Positions 11,736-22,447 of a stretch of 60,000 nt of DNA are shown piece after piece. The position numbers were made by a program, and so were the translations under genes. Source of the DNA: Prorocentrum cordatum. Its lineage: Eukaryota; Sar; Dinophyceae; Prorocentrales; Prorocentraceae. The notes beneath the pieces are model-generated. The model was not told where the DNA came from. It searched no databases and saw only the letters and a program-made list of their open reading frames with translations. The number at the start of each line of letters is the position of its first letter. Position 1 is the stretch's first letter. The stretch is from assembly GCA_963575745.1 (NCBI GenBank), contig CAUYUJ010014183.1, positions 428,051 through 488,050 of the forward strand, read 5' to 3'.

Positions 11736-11975
11736 ATCATCGTTCCAAGACGGCCCCCCAAGGCCCCGAAGGTTCCCCAAAAGCGGCCCCAAGGGGTGCC
11801 CCCCAAACCAAATAAGATGCCGCCAAAATCGCCAAGGCCCAACACGGAACCCAAGATGGCCCCAGGAGGCCCCAAACGAGACTCACGATAGCTCAGATTG
11901 TCCGGAAGCAGACCCGAGGGGCTCCAGGCTCCAGAGGCCCCCAGGATGGCCCGAGAGGGCCCCAAGCCTGCTCAA
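11736..11975. repeat. Degenerate GGCCCCAAG repeats
   Basis: Same low-order repeat style as 6.9-7.6 and 8.6-8.87 kb (GACGGCCCCCCAAGG, AAGCGGCCCCAAGGGG). Confidence 0.45.
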
Positions 11976-12014
11976 ACATAGCCACCAAACGGGGCCGGCG
12001 GCACAGGGCAGCAG

Positions 12015-12245
12015 CGGTCAGCATCGGACCGTGAGATCGGATCGAATCGGCATGTGCATCGGATCGGGCCGCGTCGGCGCGGAGCAGGAGTCGAATCGGA
12101 CCGGCAGCTTCGCGATGCGCAGCAGCGCCATGCGAGCATCGGGCCGCGCAAGATCCTTCGAAAATCGTAACCGAATCGGATCGCGCTGGCCGAAATCGGC
12201 ATCGGATCGGCTGCCTGGCCCACCAACGAGAAAATCAGAATGATA
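12015..12245 (+). repeat. GATCGG-rich tract
   Basis: Many copies of ATCGGATCG, GAATCGGATC and similar within about 230 bases. The same motif style recurs at 28,640-28,810, 41,855-41,905 and 51,485-51,550, each near a triplet array or array-bearing repeat. Confidence 0.7.
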
Positions 12246-12599
12246 AACGTCGCTCCCTGCTTCGAGGGCGGAGTCGCTGGAGGCCCCGACGACTTGACGG
12301 TAGGTCCAGGTTCCAAGAGCCCGCGCGAGTCTGCCCGCAAGTGTTGCTCCGCCCTGCGAGCGAAGAGGAGGAGGAGGAGGTGGAGGAGGAGGAAGAGGAG
12401 GAGGAGGAGTGCGGCCATAATTAGGGGCAGCAAGTGGCGGGCCAGGCAATCGACTCCATCGGATCAGCATGGACCCTGCAGAGGACGCAGCTCTTAAGAT
12501 AGCATCTTCCTGCCGCAGGCTCGGCCTGACGGGTGCGGCGGCACGTGGGAGCGAGGTCCAGGGCGGGCAAGCCAGCCTGCTCGTCGTCGCCTCCTCATT

Positions 12600-12890
12600 C
12601 TCCTCCTCCTCCTCCTCCTCCTCCTCCTCCTCCTCCTCCTCCTCCTCCTCCTCCTCCTCCTCCTCCTCTTCCCCGGCACCCCTCCTCCCCCTCCTCCACC
12701 TATCCACCTCCGCCTCTCCCCCTCCTCCTCCTCCTCCCCTCTCCTTCTCCTCCTCCTCCTCCTCCTCCTCCTCCTCCTCCTCCTCCTCCTCTTCCTCCTC
12801 CTCCTTCCACCTACTTCCATCCTCCTTCTCCCCTCCCCCACCCACATCTCCCATTTGCGTCCTCCTCCTCCTCCTCCTCCTCCTCCTCCT
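12600..12890 (+). repeat. Three (TCC)n arrays
   Basis: Near-pure TCC runs at 12,600-12,669, 12,720-12,806 and 12,857-12,891 are separated by C/T-rich sequence. A GGA-rich patch of about 45 bp on the same strand lies just upstream at 12,363-12,410. Confidence 0.97.
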
Positions 12891-12968
12891 CGTCGTTCAC
12901 CCACTGCCTTCCTCCCTGGCCCCTTCCTCCTTCTCCCCACGCCCTCCCTGGCTTCTCCCCTGGCTCCT

Positions 12969-14095
12969 CCGCCTCCCCCAATCCTTTTCCTTACAGACAA
13001 CTCCTCCCTCTCGCACCCCGAGGCCGGTCGAAAGGGTGGGCGGGCGTTTCGCCTGAGACATCCTCACCATTCATGACCCTGGTGCTTAAACGTTGACAAC
13101 CGTTTTGCAAATGGAGGGCGGGTCGTATACAAATGTCCTTAGCGCCGCGCACATTAGTTTTCAACATTTGCAGGAGTTTCATCTATTGAAGGCGGGTGGC
13201 TTTCAAAACGTGGCTCTCGCCTTGGCGCCGCGCACATTCGGTATACCATATTGCAAAAATGTCACGGATTGAGGGTGCGTCGTTTTCAAAATGTGGCTCT
13301 CGCCTTGGCGCCGCGCACATTCGTCCTTAAAAGTTGCGTGGAGCTTCACGGATTGAGTGCGGTTCGTTTTCAAGCTGAGCGCCGCGTACATTCCTTCACA
13401 TTCGTTTTCAACATGTGCCAACTGTTTCACGGATTGAGGGCGGGTCGTTTTCAAACTGTGGCTCTTGCCTCAACACCACGCAAATTCGTTCTACAAGGTT
13501 GGAAGAGTTTCACGGGTTGAGGGCGGTTCGTTTTCAACACGTGGCTCCCGCCTGAACGCCGCGCAGATTCGCCTTCAAAACTTGGGAGAGCTTCACGGAT
13601 TGGGGGCGGGTCGCTTTCAACGTGTGGCTCTCGCGCCGCGCACATTCATTCTAAAAACTAACAAGAGCTTCACTGATTGAGGGCGGGTTGTTTTCAAAAT
13701 GTGACTCTCGCCCTAGCGTCGCGCACATTCGTTTTAAACATGTGCAAGAGTGTCACTGGTTCTCATGCTCTCACGGTTAACGTACCAAACATTATATGCT
13801 TGAGCGATTCAAGATTGTCAGGGCGCAACAGTTACATGGATTCGCGGTGTTGAAATCCCCAAAACAGTGTTCTGGCACGATTCAGGATCGCCAAGACGTG
13901 ACAAGCAGGTTAACTCATGGCGTTGAAGTCCTGAGAACGGTCTTTCGGCACGCTTCAACATGTTCACACGGTTATCCATTAACGGGGTCATTCCCTTGAC
14001 CCCTTAGAGGGGCCTATGGAAAGGGATCTTGGAGGGAAGGTGTATTTCAACATCGTTGATGAAACTCGGGTTTGCACTGGTCCTCCGCCTCCTCG
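12969..14095 (+). repeat. Composite dispersed repeat, copy 1
   Basis: Modules shared in order with 21,648-22,450: TCCTTTTCCTTA with a GACAACT/GACAATT element, GTTTCGCCTGAGAC, GCTTAAACGTTG, tandem units, TTCGCGGTGTTGAAATCCC, and a terminal CAACATCGTTGATG before a triplet array. It is noncoding. Confidence 0.85.
13079..13760 (+). repeat. ~82-bp tandem repeats inside composite copy 1
   Basis: About eight divergent units spaced 70-96 bp apart. Each carries a version of TGGCTCTCGCC, GCGCCGCGCACATTCG and CACGGATTGAGGGCGGGTCG. The units are clearly homologous but far from identical, so the array is old. Confidence 0.9.
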
Positions 14096-14106
14096 TCGTC
14101 GTCGAC

Positions 14107-14227
14107 GCCGTCAGGTACTCGCCGTCCTGCCCCTCGACGCCGTCCTCGTCCTCGCTGGCGTTGTCGGTCGGCGTCGTCGTCGACGTGGTCGTCGTCGTCG
14201 TCGGCGGCGGCGTCGTCGTCGACCTTA

Positions 14228-14282
<55 letters not shown>

Positions 14283-14284
14283 GT

Positions 14285-14318
<34 letters not shown>

Positions 14319-14400
14319 TGTCATCGTCGTCGACCTCGTTTTTGTCGTCGCCGCCGCCGCCGTCGTCATCGTCGTCGTCTTCGTCGTCGTCATCGTTGCC
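14107..14400 (+). repeat. (GTC)n triplet array
   Basis: A long near-pure GTC/CGT run with imperfect edges follows the composite repeat. Poly-Val, Arg and Ser frames across it are artefacts. Confidence 0.95.
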
Positions 14401-15252
14401 GCCGCCGCAGCCGTCGCCTCCGCCGCCGCTGCCGCCGCGGCGCGGGGCCACCCCACGCGCTGCTCGGCTGCCACTGTGCCCGGCACGCCGTGCCACGCGC
14501 GGGTGCGCTCTCCGGCGCCGCCTGCGCGAGCACGGGGGGGGGGGCTCCCGGGGAAAACATGTCCGGGCTGCGCGCAGACAGCCACAGCTGCCCCTCCACA
14601 AGTAGTCCTGGCTGGCCGCAGCTGGCCCCCGGTAGAGTCCAAGCTGGCGTCAACAGGCCTCTCGAGAGGTCCTGGGCGGTCTCAGCACCCTGGCCCCGCC
14701 TCTGAGGGCGCCCCTGGGGCGCTCCGCGCCCCAGGATTGAGGTGCTTGTGGTGCTGGGACCGCCCTGGACAACTCTGGAGGCCTGTTGGGGCCAGCTGGG
14801 ACTGCTCGGGGGGCACGCTGAGGCCAGCCAGGACTACCTGCAGGGGTTGTCTGCGCGCGACCCGAAGCCTCACCAGGCCTCGACCTCGCCTCTCGCCCTC
14901 CAGCTCTCGGCGGCACGAAACCAGCGGGTCTTGGAGGAAACCTCGGTCAGTTCGCGCATCGTGCCCTGCGATGTGCGACGCGCTGTTGTATGTTTGCGCC
15001 CCCGCGCCGCCGCGCCAGAGAAGGGCGCCTCCCAAGCAGCAGCGCGCGGTCATCTTCGCGCCCCGGGGGGGGGGGGCACAGGAAACGGGCCTGGAGCCTT
15101 CCTGCCGTCTTCGGGCCCCAGGGCCCTCCACAGGTCTCAGGACTGCCAAAAAAACCACTCGGTGTGACCCGCTGGCCCTGGGGGAACGCCCCAGGGTCCA
15201 GGAACCCGTTTCCCTCTGGACCCTTCTCCTTCGTGGCGATCCTGTTCCTGCC
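14401..15252. other. GC-rich sequence with loose internal repeats, no gene
   Basis: Motifs such as AGTCCTGGCTGGCC, GGTCCTGGGCGGTCTCAGCA and GCTGGGACCGCCCTGG recur in 14,580-14,860. A long plus-strand frame across this region joins array translation to the PLE start and is not one protein. Confidence 0.5.
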
Positions 15253-15367
15253 CCTGGGCCGAATTTACGTGCATGTGTAATTCGATCGTGCTCACACCAT
15301 CCATATCTCTCTTGCTCCCCTCCCCCCCCGTCCCTTTCTTCCTGTCTTGCCGGTTGCTCTGTCCATG
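15253..15367 (+). repeat. Left direct repeat of the PLE (pseudo-LTR)
   Basis: Starts CCTGGGCCGAATTTACGTGC and ends near CGGTTGCTCTGTCC. It matches 19,947-20,061 with about eight differences, and similarity stops sharply at both ends. PLEs are known to carry pseudo-LTRs derived from tandem insertion, which this resembles. Confidence 0.85.
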
Positions 15368-15522
15368 GCTGCTGTGTGCTCAGACTACAGCCACTTGAAG
15401 TAGTCAAAATAATCGTCAGAGTTTGTTGGGTAGTGATTTGGCCTTCCTCGCTCCCATCCATTGATCCCAAAACATTTCGATACTGTATGCTCATTATCCA
15501 CATACTTGCTACATCCTTGGCA

Positions 15523-15909
15523 ATGAATCCTTTCGCACCTCGTCCGCCCATGCCGTACGAACAACAACAGCTCAATGCGGGTCCGCCTCGTCCCTTCCAA
15601 TATCCAATGGGTGCTGCTAGCTCGACGGTGCCTCGTCCGAGACCTATGAGGATTTTCGCAAAGCAAATGGTCGACATGGGCGACACAGACACCGACAGCC
15701 ACGGGAGGTTCCTCCCCCTGCACGATGACGACCCCGAGTGGTTCGAGGTGGTTGCCATCGCGACCAGCGCCCCCGGCCTCAAGGAGATGATGCGCAGAGA
15801 GCGTTGCGTCCCTATGTTTGTCCGCGCCCACGAAGAGTGGGATGTGACCAATAATCGTGCTGATGAGATCACGCCATTGTTGCCCCTTGGGGTTGATAAC
15901 ATCAAATAG
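15523..15909 (+). pseudogene. PLE N-terminal reading frame
   Basis: An ATG-initiated frame of 128 codons starts MNPFAPRPPMPYEQQQ, is proline-rich, then becomes mixed and acidic (DMGDTDTDSHGRFLPLHDDD), and ends at TAG. Two further open stretches follow at 15,940-16,155 (basic, Arg/His/Asp-rich) and 16,207-16,476. No domain is recognised. By position inside the element these are probably N-terminal PLE sequence, but whether they ever formed one protein is not shown. Confidence 0.4.
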
Positions 15910-16861
15910 AACAAATTTGTTGTTGGAGTCCGGGCAGTAATGGAGGAGCTCGACATCCCGACCGGAGAAAGGGCGGTGCAACACCTTCAACGGAAGAGGA
16001 GCGACGACCGATTCTGGCACATGCATCGTGCTCGCCACTCTGAGGATCGTCGTGACCGCCGCCCAAAGGACCATGCCAGGCGAGAACTGTTCCGCGATAG
16101 CGGACACGATGACTATTACGAGCCATCGGAGCCGCCTTTGACCACAAGGGGTTAGCCTCACGATATTCTCGGTTTCTCTGTCAGCAAGACTGTTGGTGAT
16201 CATCCCGTGCCCGACTCTGTGACAGGTGTCGGCGTGCACGACGGCGAGTTCACTATCAAGATCACATGGGATGACTTGACTGAAATTTTGCACCATTCGT
16301 GGTCAGATGTTTGCGAGAAGATGCTTGTGAAAAACCAGCAGGGCGCAGGTGCGCACATTATCAACACCCCGAATCCACGACCCCGTCGTCGTCAGCGTGC
16401 CGGTGATTCTGGTCCGGCTTCGTCGTCTGCGTCCCAGGAGCGGTCGATAATCTTGTCTGAGCGGTCCCGCAGGTGAGACAGGCTGAATGCATTCCATTTT
16501 GCGCCAGAGCACTGGCAAGGGAACGCGTGCGCGCGTAGCCGTGCATGCATGCATTTTAATCGATTGCGCTTGAATTGTGATTCGTGTAATTGCTTCGCCA
16601 GTTCTCAGTATGAATGCATTTGCTCTAGGTTCTCTGTTGTCTCATGGACGGGTTCGCAAGACAAGTTTGCCCTCCCAAGCATGGTGGCTGTCCGGGCTCC
16701 TCTTGCCACATCCACTGTCCAAGTAGATAGCCTCGTGCATGCAGTGTATAATTTTAGTGTCATGCTTGCTAACACCGCATATGGCACGCGCGACCGGTGT
16801 AGTCAGCAGCGCGCTTACAGAATCCTCTGGCACTCGTCGTCTGATCTTGTTTCACACATAA

Positions 16862-17400
16862 TTGAAGGTTCTCTCTTCCATCAGGCAAGCTCCCCATGCC
16901 CTCTCTCATTTGTCTCCCGCTCTTCCTGTCCTCAATTTCCTTGGCGCTATCCTTCTCTTCAATTTGCTCGGTTGCTCATCGTTCCGGCCTCACATGAGGC
17001 TAATGCAATTTCTTGCGAAGTCAGCCCAGTTTGTCGACGCAGACAGAGTGTCCACCGAAACGACTGACAATGTCGTGTACTCGTGGGTGTCTCTTGATTA
17101 CAATCTGTCCTACGTGGGAAAAAACATTCGTGGCATCGAGACGCGCGCTGCCGAACATTATGATAATTTGTTGCGTCGTCGTGCTAACTCCCGAATTCCC
17201 GCTTACTTTAAAATCAGGTCCGTGGGCGTTGAAAAGTTTATTCAAGTTTCTCTGCTTTTCTGATCTCGTTCTAATGATTTCGAGATGCGATTTTCAGAGA
17301 AGCAATACATTCCATTGTACAGACCCCAGTTGTATGTCCCTATTGTGCGGCAGCATGTTCGCACTTCGTACGAGCACGCAACGGACTCCCGCCATGTCGT
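16862..17400 (+). pseudogene. GIY-YIG endonuclease domain of the PLE
   Basis: The frame contains VVYSW at 17,072-17,086 (the GIY strand), then YVGK at 17,111-17,122 (the YIG strand), IRGIETRAAEH with the expected Arg, a basic stretch, and in the same frame after a TGA at 17,261 the sequence SEKQYIPLYRP at 17,294-17,326. The last carries the metal-binding Glu and the P-x-L-x-x-P end of the fold, with Tyr where Asn is usual. These domains nick target DNA to prime reverse transcription in PLEs. The TGA may be a decay mutation or may lie in an unrecognised intron. Confidence 0.75.
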
Positions 17401-17630
17401 GAAGCCCGCAACTGCCACCTCCAAGCCTCGTGTTGTCAGGTTTGCGAACCGTGCCGGCTATTTTCGCGGTTGTCGAATTCATCACAGCGACACGCGGGCG
17501 GAAGCAGACATCTCCGCGACGTATTCATTGCAAAAACATGCCCTGTCAGCCTTGGCGTTGAGACTCGGAGAGCTTCGCAAGGAAGGTAGTCATACAGAGA
17601 AGTTTTGTTATACAAAAATGCGACCATAAG
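17400..17630 (+). pseudogene. PLE linker after GIY-YIG
   Basis: The GIY-YIG frame stays open to a TAA at 17,627-17,629 with basic sequence including ATATSKPRVVRFANRAGYF. It shows no separate domain and is presumably linker between endonuclease and RT. Confidence 0.45.
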
Positions 17631-17811
17631 CCACACGTAATCTCTCGCCTCCTCGACCGCCTCCCCCGTCTCCTGTGTGGTCAAAGTTTAAGTGTCGCCA
17701 GGCATCGATGTTTCAGATTTTAGACAAATCGTTGTTACGCAATCATGTGTCGTTGCAAAATCGTATTCCAACCATTCTCTTCATTCCTCTCCGCTCTTTC
17801 CTGTTTAAAGA

Positions 17812-18000
17812 ATGAACCAACAAATGACTGCCCAGTTAGTGGCAGGGACGTCTTTGACCCTGCAGGTGAAGCGGCGTTCGGCCCCCAGCCCTATGTTGGT
17901 CAATTCCAAGCATTGGGCTCGCAAGTTGGATCGGTACGATTTTCCGTGCACGTGCGCTGTGTTGCAGGACATGTTGTGTGTGTTGGTGCGTCGGACAATG
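17812..18000 (+). pseudogene. CxC zinc-type motif of the PLE
   Basis: One frame reads HWARKLDRYDFPCTC, with C-x-C at 17,953; a second frame reads VAGHVVCVGAS at 17,961-17,993. Joined across a frameshift near 17,956-17,966 they give C-x-C followed closely by G-H-V-x-C. A Cys/His motif of this kind between GIY-YIG and RT is, as I recall, typical of the permuted PLE clade. Confidence 0.6.
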
Positions 18001-18239
18001 GTCACCTGTGCTGTCTTGCTTCCGATTCCGCTCTGTCCGGTTGCATTCCCAAGAGTTTCCATTATGAAGGGTCCTGCGTGTGGTGCCATCATGCTTTGAC
18101 CCAGCAGTTGGAACCCATAGCTGACCACGTTGCCTCCTCGTGCTGTCGTGTCGTCCCGCATGCTAGCCTTGATCTTAGTGGCTTGCATGTGTACACGGCT
18201 GCTGAGTATCATCGTCACAACCATGTTCGTGGTTTTGGT

Positions 18240-19841
18240 GTTGCTCAAAACGACAAGCAATGGTGGCGTCGTGCATTGTTTGACATCGCCGTGGTTGCGC
18301 CCGTTGACAAGCATAAAAGCGCGGTTGATACAATGTGTCCTCGGAGTTGGCAGAACCGAGCCCGGGAGTGCATGCGTTGTGACTTTTGGCGTAAACAAAA
18401 AATCCCTTGGTGGCCAAAGATCCACGTTGCGTTTGAGGAGCTTCAGGTTCACTGTAGCTACACTGGTGTCCCCGTGAGGCCTACCCATTGCCATGTGTTC
18501 GGTGGAGTTGACTGCTGGCCAAAGATATTCAATCTTGCCTTGAAATGTCGGCCTCTTGGCTCCTATTTGAAGCATTGTTTGAATATTATTTGTTTTCTTT
18601 TTGCTGTCATGCCATCAATTTCATGCGTGCCTCCACCCGTCCCCATTCTCTCTCTGTGTCTTCTGCTTCCTCTGTTGTGTCGCGTTTCCATTATTTCAAT
18701 GTTGATTGCCAGGTGTGGACAAGTCGCGGATACACAACAACGATGGTGTCGTTCAAGCGTGATATATAGAGAACTTCTTCAACAATGTCCCGCATGCTCT
18801 CATCTCGAAAACTCTGGATTGGCTCGTTGCGGCGTGGTACAAGAAGCACGGTACCCGGCGACGGCTCATTAAGATCCCACGCTGCAAGAAGCCGGCGAAT
18901 CGCTATCGCGATCGCCCCATGTGTTTCTCCAGGAGTTTCCGTGGTCATTTTCGTAATTTGTCGTCTGGCGTTCGTGTGATTCCGGTTCCTTATAATTGTC
19001 GTGTCCTTTCGTCCGAATTATGAATTATGCATTTTGATGATATTAAGAGCATTGTGCAAATAGACTTGTCCTTCGGTTTTCTCCATTTTGGCAATGACTT
19101 GTTCGCTCCGGGGGTTGGCATGACCCAGGGTAGTAATCTTTCTCCTGGAGCGTGTAAGGCTGTTTGCTGTTACCTTGAAGGGAAGCAACGCCTTGTTCCT
19201 GCGACGCTGAGTCTCCCTCATGTTCAGCAGGTGAATAGCGTTATTTGCCGTTGGACGGATGACATATTCGGCGAGTTGTGTTTGAGGAGCAAGTGCGGCT
19301 GTGATGAAGACGAAATGAAAGCTGTCTGGTCCGCTTCTGGAGTTTCGTCGATCAGTTCATCTCTGCATACACCAGAACCGTACACTCCCGCATACGTCGA
19401 AAGACTTCTCGTGTTTGCTTCAATTTGGAAGTTGAGGACCCGGCTGTTTTCGTCGGTTTTGATGTTGTCCTAGGGTCTTGCATACAATTGCGCCCCCATA
19501 TCCAGAATGTTGATTTGCTTATTTCTGACAACCTTACCCTGCCATTACCTCGGTACCAGGCTTGGCATGCTAACCGTTCTCTCCAGGAGAAAATTGGCAG
19601 TGTGATTGGCTTGATCACTCAATGCGTGGACTGGTGTCTGGCCATCGACCCCGAGTGTTCGATTGCTTCTCTCTTCCCTGAACTCAGGTGCCTTGACCTG
19701 GAAAGCACTCGACGTCGCTGTGTCCAGTTTATTGATGAAGCATCCGTATCTCTCTTGTGTGCCTCGTACTCTCTCTCCCCCCTCCCTCTGCATGTCATCG
19801 ATGTTTACAGTCATTTATGCTCGCTGGCGGGGTGCGAGTGA
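18240..19841 (+). pseudogene. Reverse transcriptase of the PLE
   Basis: The fingers carry VVAPVDKHKSAVDTMCP (18,294-18,344), then CRPLGSYLKH (18,546-18,575), both PLE-typical. Motif A is RDI (18,758-18,766) followed, after two extra bases, by ENFFNNVPHALI, the PLE DxxxxxxNVP signature. After a TGA at 19,021 the same frame gives GMTQGSNLSPGACKA (motif B) and CRWTDDIFGEL (motif C, with DD intact). The thumb continues in a second frame to 19,841 (FVGFDVVLG; LTLPLPRYQ). The catalytic aspartates remain, but frameshifts make the copy inactive as it stands. Confidence 0.8.
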
Positions 19842-19911
19842 TTCTGGCTCATGGAAGCCTCCCGTCTTTGCAGGATGAGTGACTCTGGCATGCTGTGCTG
19901 TGAATGTATCT

Positions 19912-19935
19912 ATATATATATATATATATATATAT
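19912..19935 (+). repeat. (TA)n microsatellite
   Basis: About 12 TA units immediately upstream of the right direct repeat of the PLE. Confidence 0.95.
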
Positions 19936-19946
19936 CGCGAAAGTAA

Positions 19947-20061
19947 CCTGGGCCGAATTTACGTGCATGTGTAATTCTAGTGTGCTCACACCATCCATGT
20001 CTCTCTTGTTCCCCTCCCCCCCCATCCCTTTCTTCCTGTCCTGCCGGTTGCTCTGTCCTTG
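19947..20061 (+). repeat. Right direct repeat of the PLE (pseudo-LTR)
   Basis: Second copy of 15,253-15,367, in the same orientation. Confidence 0.85.
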
Positions 20062-20611
20062 GCAGTTGATTGCCCATCGCCAAAGTCAGAGGGGAGAGCA
20101 AGGCCCACACCTCTTCCAGCACCGAACTCTCGGATATGCTGGAGGGGCGAGTGGCCCGACCACATCCCTGCTGACTGGGGCCCGGGGAAGAAGGATGGAG
20201 AGAGAGGAGGGAGGCGGAGCATGTCCGCTCCATCCTCCCCCACTCCCTCCCTCCTCGCCTCCCTCATCCTCCCCTGCTCCCGTCATCACCTCCGCCGCCT
20301 CCTCCTCGTTCTCCTCTCCCCCTCCTCCTGCTAACCCTTGTCCGCTCATTCCCACCACAGCTGCACACTGCAGTCTCGCAACTCGCCCAGACGCGGCTTC
20401 GCGTACAATGGATTTGCCTCCCAGCAAGTCGTGCCGCAATAACGTAACTGCAAACAAAACGATCGCCAGTGGCCCGGGGATCTGTTCCCGACCAGTCCAA
20501 TGGTATCGGGGAAGGGGTGCGGACGCGAGCACTCTGTCTCCTCCTCCTCCTCCTCAAACGGGCTACGCCTACCCTCAAGGGCATCAGCACTATACTGCAA
20601 TCCTCCTCCTC

Positions 20612-20775
20612 CTCCTCCTCGTCAGTTCGCCTTCGACTTCGCCGCGTCAACGTCGTCGTATTCGTCTCCCCCCTCCTCTGCCATTTGACGCGTTCCTGAT
20701 GAGTGCGCACCGTGCCCACCAACGGGGGCAACCAGAGCGGAGGGGCTAACGCACTGAGTAGCCACTCCCCCCCCC
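20612..20775 (+). repeat. ~170-bp direct repeat, copy 1
   Basis: From GTCAGTTCGCCTTCGACTTC to TGAGTAGCCACTCCCC. It matches 20,975-21,150 in order, with divergence. Confidence 0.75.
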
Positions 20776-20974
20776 CCGCTCCTCCCAATCCTGGGGGGAC
20801 GGACAGACACCGATACGGCTACTACCAATACCTCTCGTGGGGCGCGTTTTGACCAACATTTCGAGGCGAATCCAGCCGTGGTAATGAGGGCCTCCCAGGC
20901 ACCAACAATTGCGGAAAAGAGTGAAGGGTAGCAGTATCGGTGCCAGATTCTTCTCTGAGAACACTATGTCTGCT

Positions 20975-21150
20975 CCTCCTTCACCTCCTCGTCGTCAGTT
21001 TGCCTTCGACTTCGTCGCGTCATCGTCGTCGTTATCCTTGTCCCCACCTTCTCTGCCATCTGCCGCGCTCCTGATGAATGTGCCTCGTGCCCCCAACACG
21101 TGTAAGCAGAGCGGACGGGCCAGCTCACTGAGCAGCCGCTCCCCACCCCT
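20975..21150 (+). repeat. ~170-bp direct repeat, copy 2
   Basis: Carries GTCAGTTTGCCTTCGACTTC, a GTCGTC run, CTCTGCCAT, CTCCTGATGA and CACTGAGCAGCCGCTCCCC in the same order as copy 1. Confidence 0.75.
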
Positions 21151-21647
21151 CAGATGCTTGTTCTGGGGACCTTCCTGGAGACACTCGCTCCGCTCATGCG
21201 TCGATGCTGCGTCAAACGTCCGTCGGCTTAAGTCGACCTGGAGCTGAACTTGAGTCGAGCTGTAATCGAGCTAGAACCGAACTAGAGTCAAACTGGAGCT
21301 CAACAGATCGGCCAGGTGGCCCCGAGGAATGTTCCCCGAACGAACATCGAACCCACTCCTTCCTCTACTCTCCTCAGCCAGCGAGCGACAGCGAACAACC
21401 TTCCCCTCCCCCTCCCCAGATCGGCTACACGCAAGAGTGACCCTGGTTAAGAGTGACCTTTGGTGCGCGGCCTCTTGGGGGCCGCGGGGAGACCAGACAT
21501 GAACGCTCAAAACGCTACTGCCTCATCGCGTTCGGGGGTCGGGGGACCCCAGTGGGCCCGCACTCAAGGTCACTCTGGCGAAGGGTCACTGTTACGTGTG
21601 GTCGATCGCCCTTTTCTCCTCATCCTCCTCTTCCTCCTCCTCCTCCT
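21151..21647. other. No gene seen; short TCGAGCTGAACT repeats
   Basis: 21,230-21,305 holds loose ~12-bp repeats of the type TCGAGCTGAACT. The rest is mixed sequence. Confidence 0.5.
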
Positions 21648-22447
21648 CCTCCATTCCTTTTCCTTATCGACAATTTCTCCCTGTCCCACCCCGACACCAG
21701 TTTTTAGGGAGGGCCCGGCGTTTCGCCTGAGACTTCCTCACCATGTTTGACTCCAAAGCTTAAACGTTGGCAACAGCTTCACAGATGGAGGGCGGGTGGA
21801 TTTCAAAATGTGGCTCTCGCCTTCGCGTCGCGCACACTTGTTATAAACAATTGCAAGAGCTCTTCGGATTGAGGGCGACCTGTTTTCAAAATGTGGCTCT
21901 CGCCTTAGCGCCGCGCACATTCGGTCTTCAAGTTTGCAAAAGTTTCACGGATTGCGGCAACCCGTTTCCAAAATGTGGCTCTCGCCTTGGCGCCGTGCGT
22001 ATTCGCATTCAACATTTGCAAGGGTTTCACTGATTGAGGGGGGCTCCTTTTCAAAATGTGGCTCTCGCCTGAGCGCCGCGCATATTCGTATGCAAAACTT
22101 GCAAGAGCTTCACGGATTCCCATGATCAGCGTACCAGAAATGATGCTCGGGAGGGATTTGGCATTTTGCGAGTGCAGCAGTTACGTTGATTCGCGGTGTT
22201 GAAATCCCAAGGGTAGCGTTCAGGCACGATCCGGGATCGTCAAGACGCAACAGTCAGGTTGATCTGTGGCGTTGGAATCTCGAGGACAATGTTTTGGCAT
22301 GCTTCAGGGTCTTGAAGCGCTTACCTTCAAACGATGAGGTTCCCTCAATGGAAATGAACCGTTGTAAGGGCCTATCAAGAGGGAGCTTGGAGGGAGGGTG
22401 TATTCGAACATCGTTGATGGCTCTTGGATTTACACGGGTCCTCTTCC

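Larger units (their letters stand above)
15253..20063 (+). mobile_element. Penelope-like retroelement with N-terminal GIY-YIG domain (decayed)
   Basis: A plus-strand element of about 4.8 kb bounded by ~115-bp direct repeats. In order it holds an N-terminal reading frame, a GIY-YIG endonuclease domain (17,072-17,350), a CxC zinc-type motif (17,941), the PLE motifs VDKHK and RPLGSYLKH (18,303 and 18,546), RT motif A with NNVP (18,761), motif B QGSNLSP (19,126), motif C TDDI (19,255) and a thumb region to 19,841. Canonical PLEs carry GIY-YIG after the RT; the order here matches the permuted PLE clade known as Naiad/Chlamys. The element is broken by several frameshifts and two in-frame TGA codons. 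Base composition is more AT-rich than its surroundings. Confidence 0.8.

Noticed and set aside
12469-13096. Poly-Ser/Pro/Leu frames across TCC arrays (also 22.4, 24.7, 42.1, 46.2 and 50.8 kb)
   Set aside because: Triplet arrays lack stops in several frames at once. No conserved sequence flanks them.
14029-15909. Single 626-codon plus-strand frame
   Set aside because: It strings together a GTC array, GC-rich spacer, the PLE left repeat and PLE N-terminal sequence. Only the last part reads as protein.
17745-18872. Separate 375-codon cellular gene
   Set aside because: It contains PLE motifs VDKHK and RPLGSYLKH and lies inside the element.
15253-20061. LTR retrotransposon
   Set aside because: The repeats are only ~115 bp, there is no gag, protease or integrase, and the RT motifs are PLE-type.
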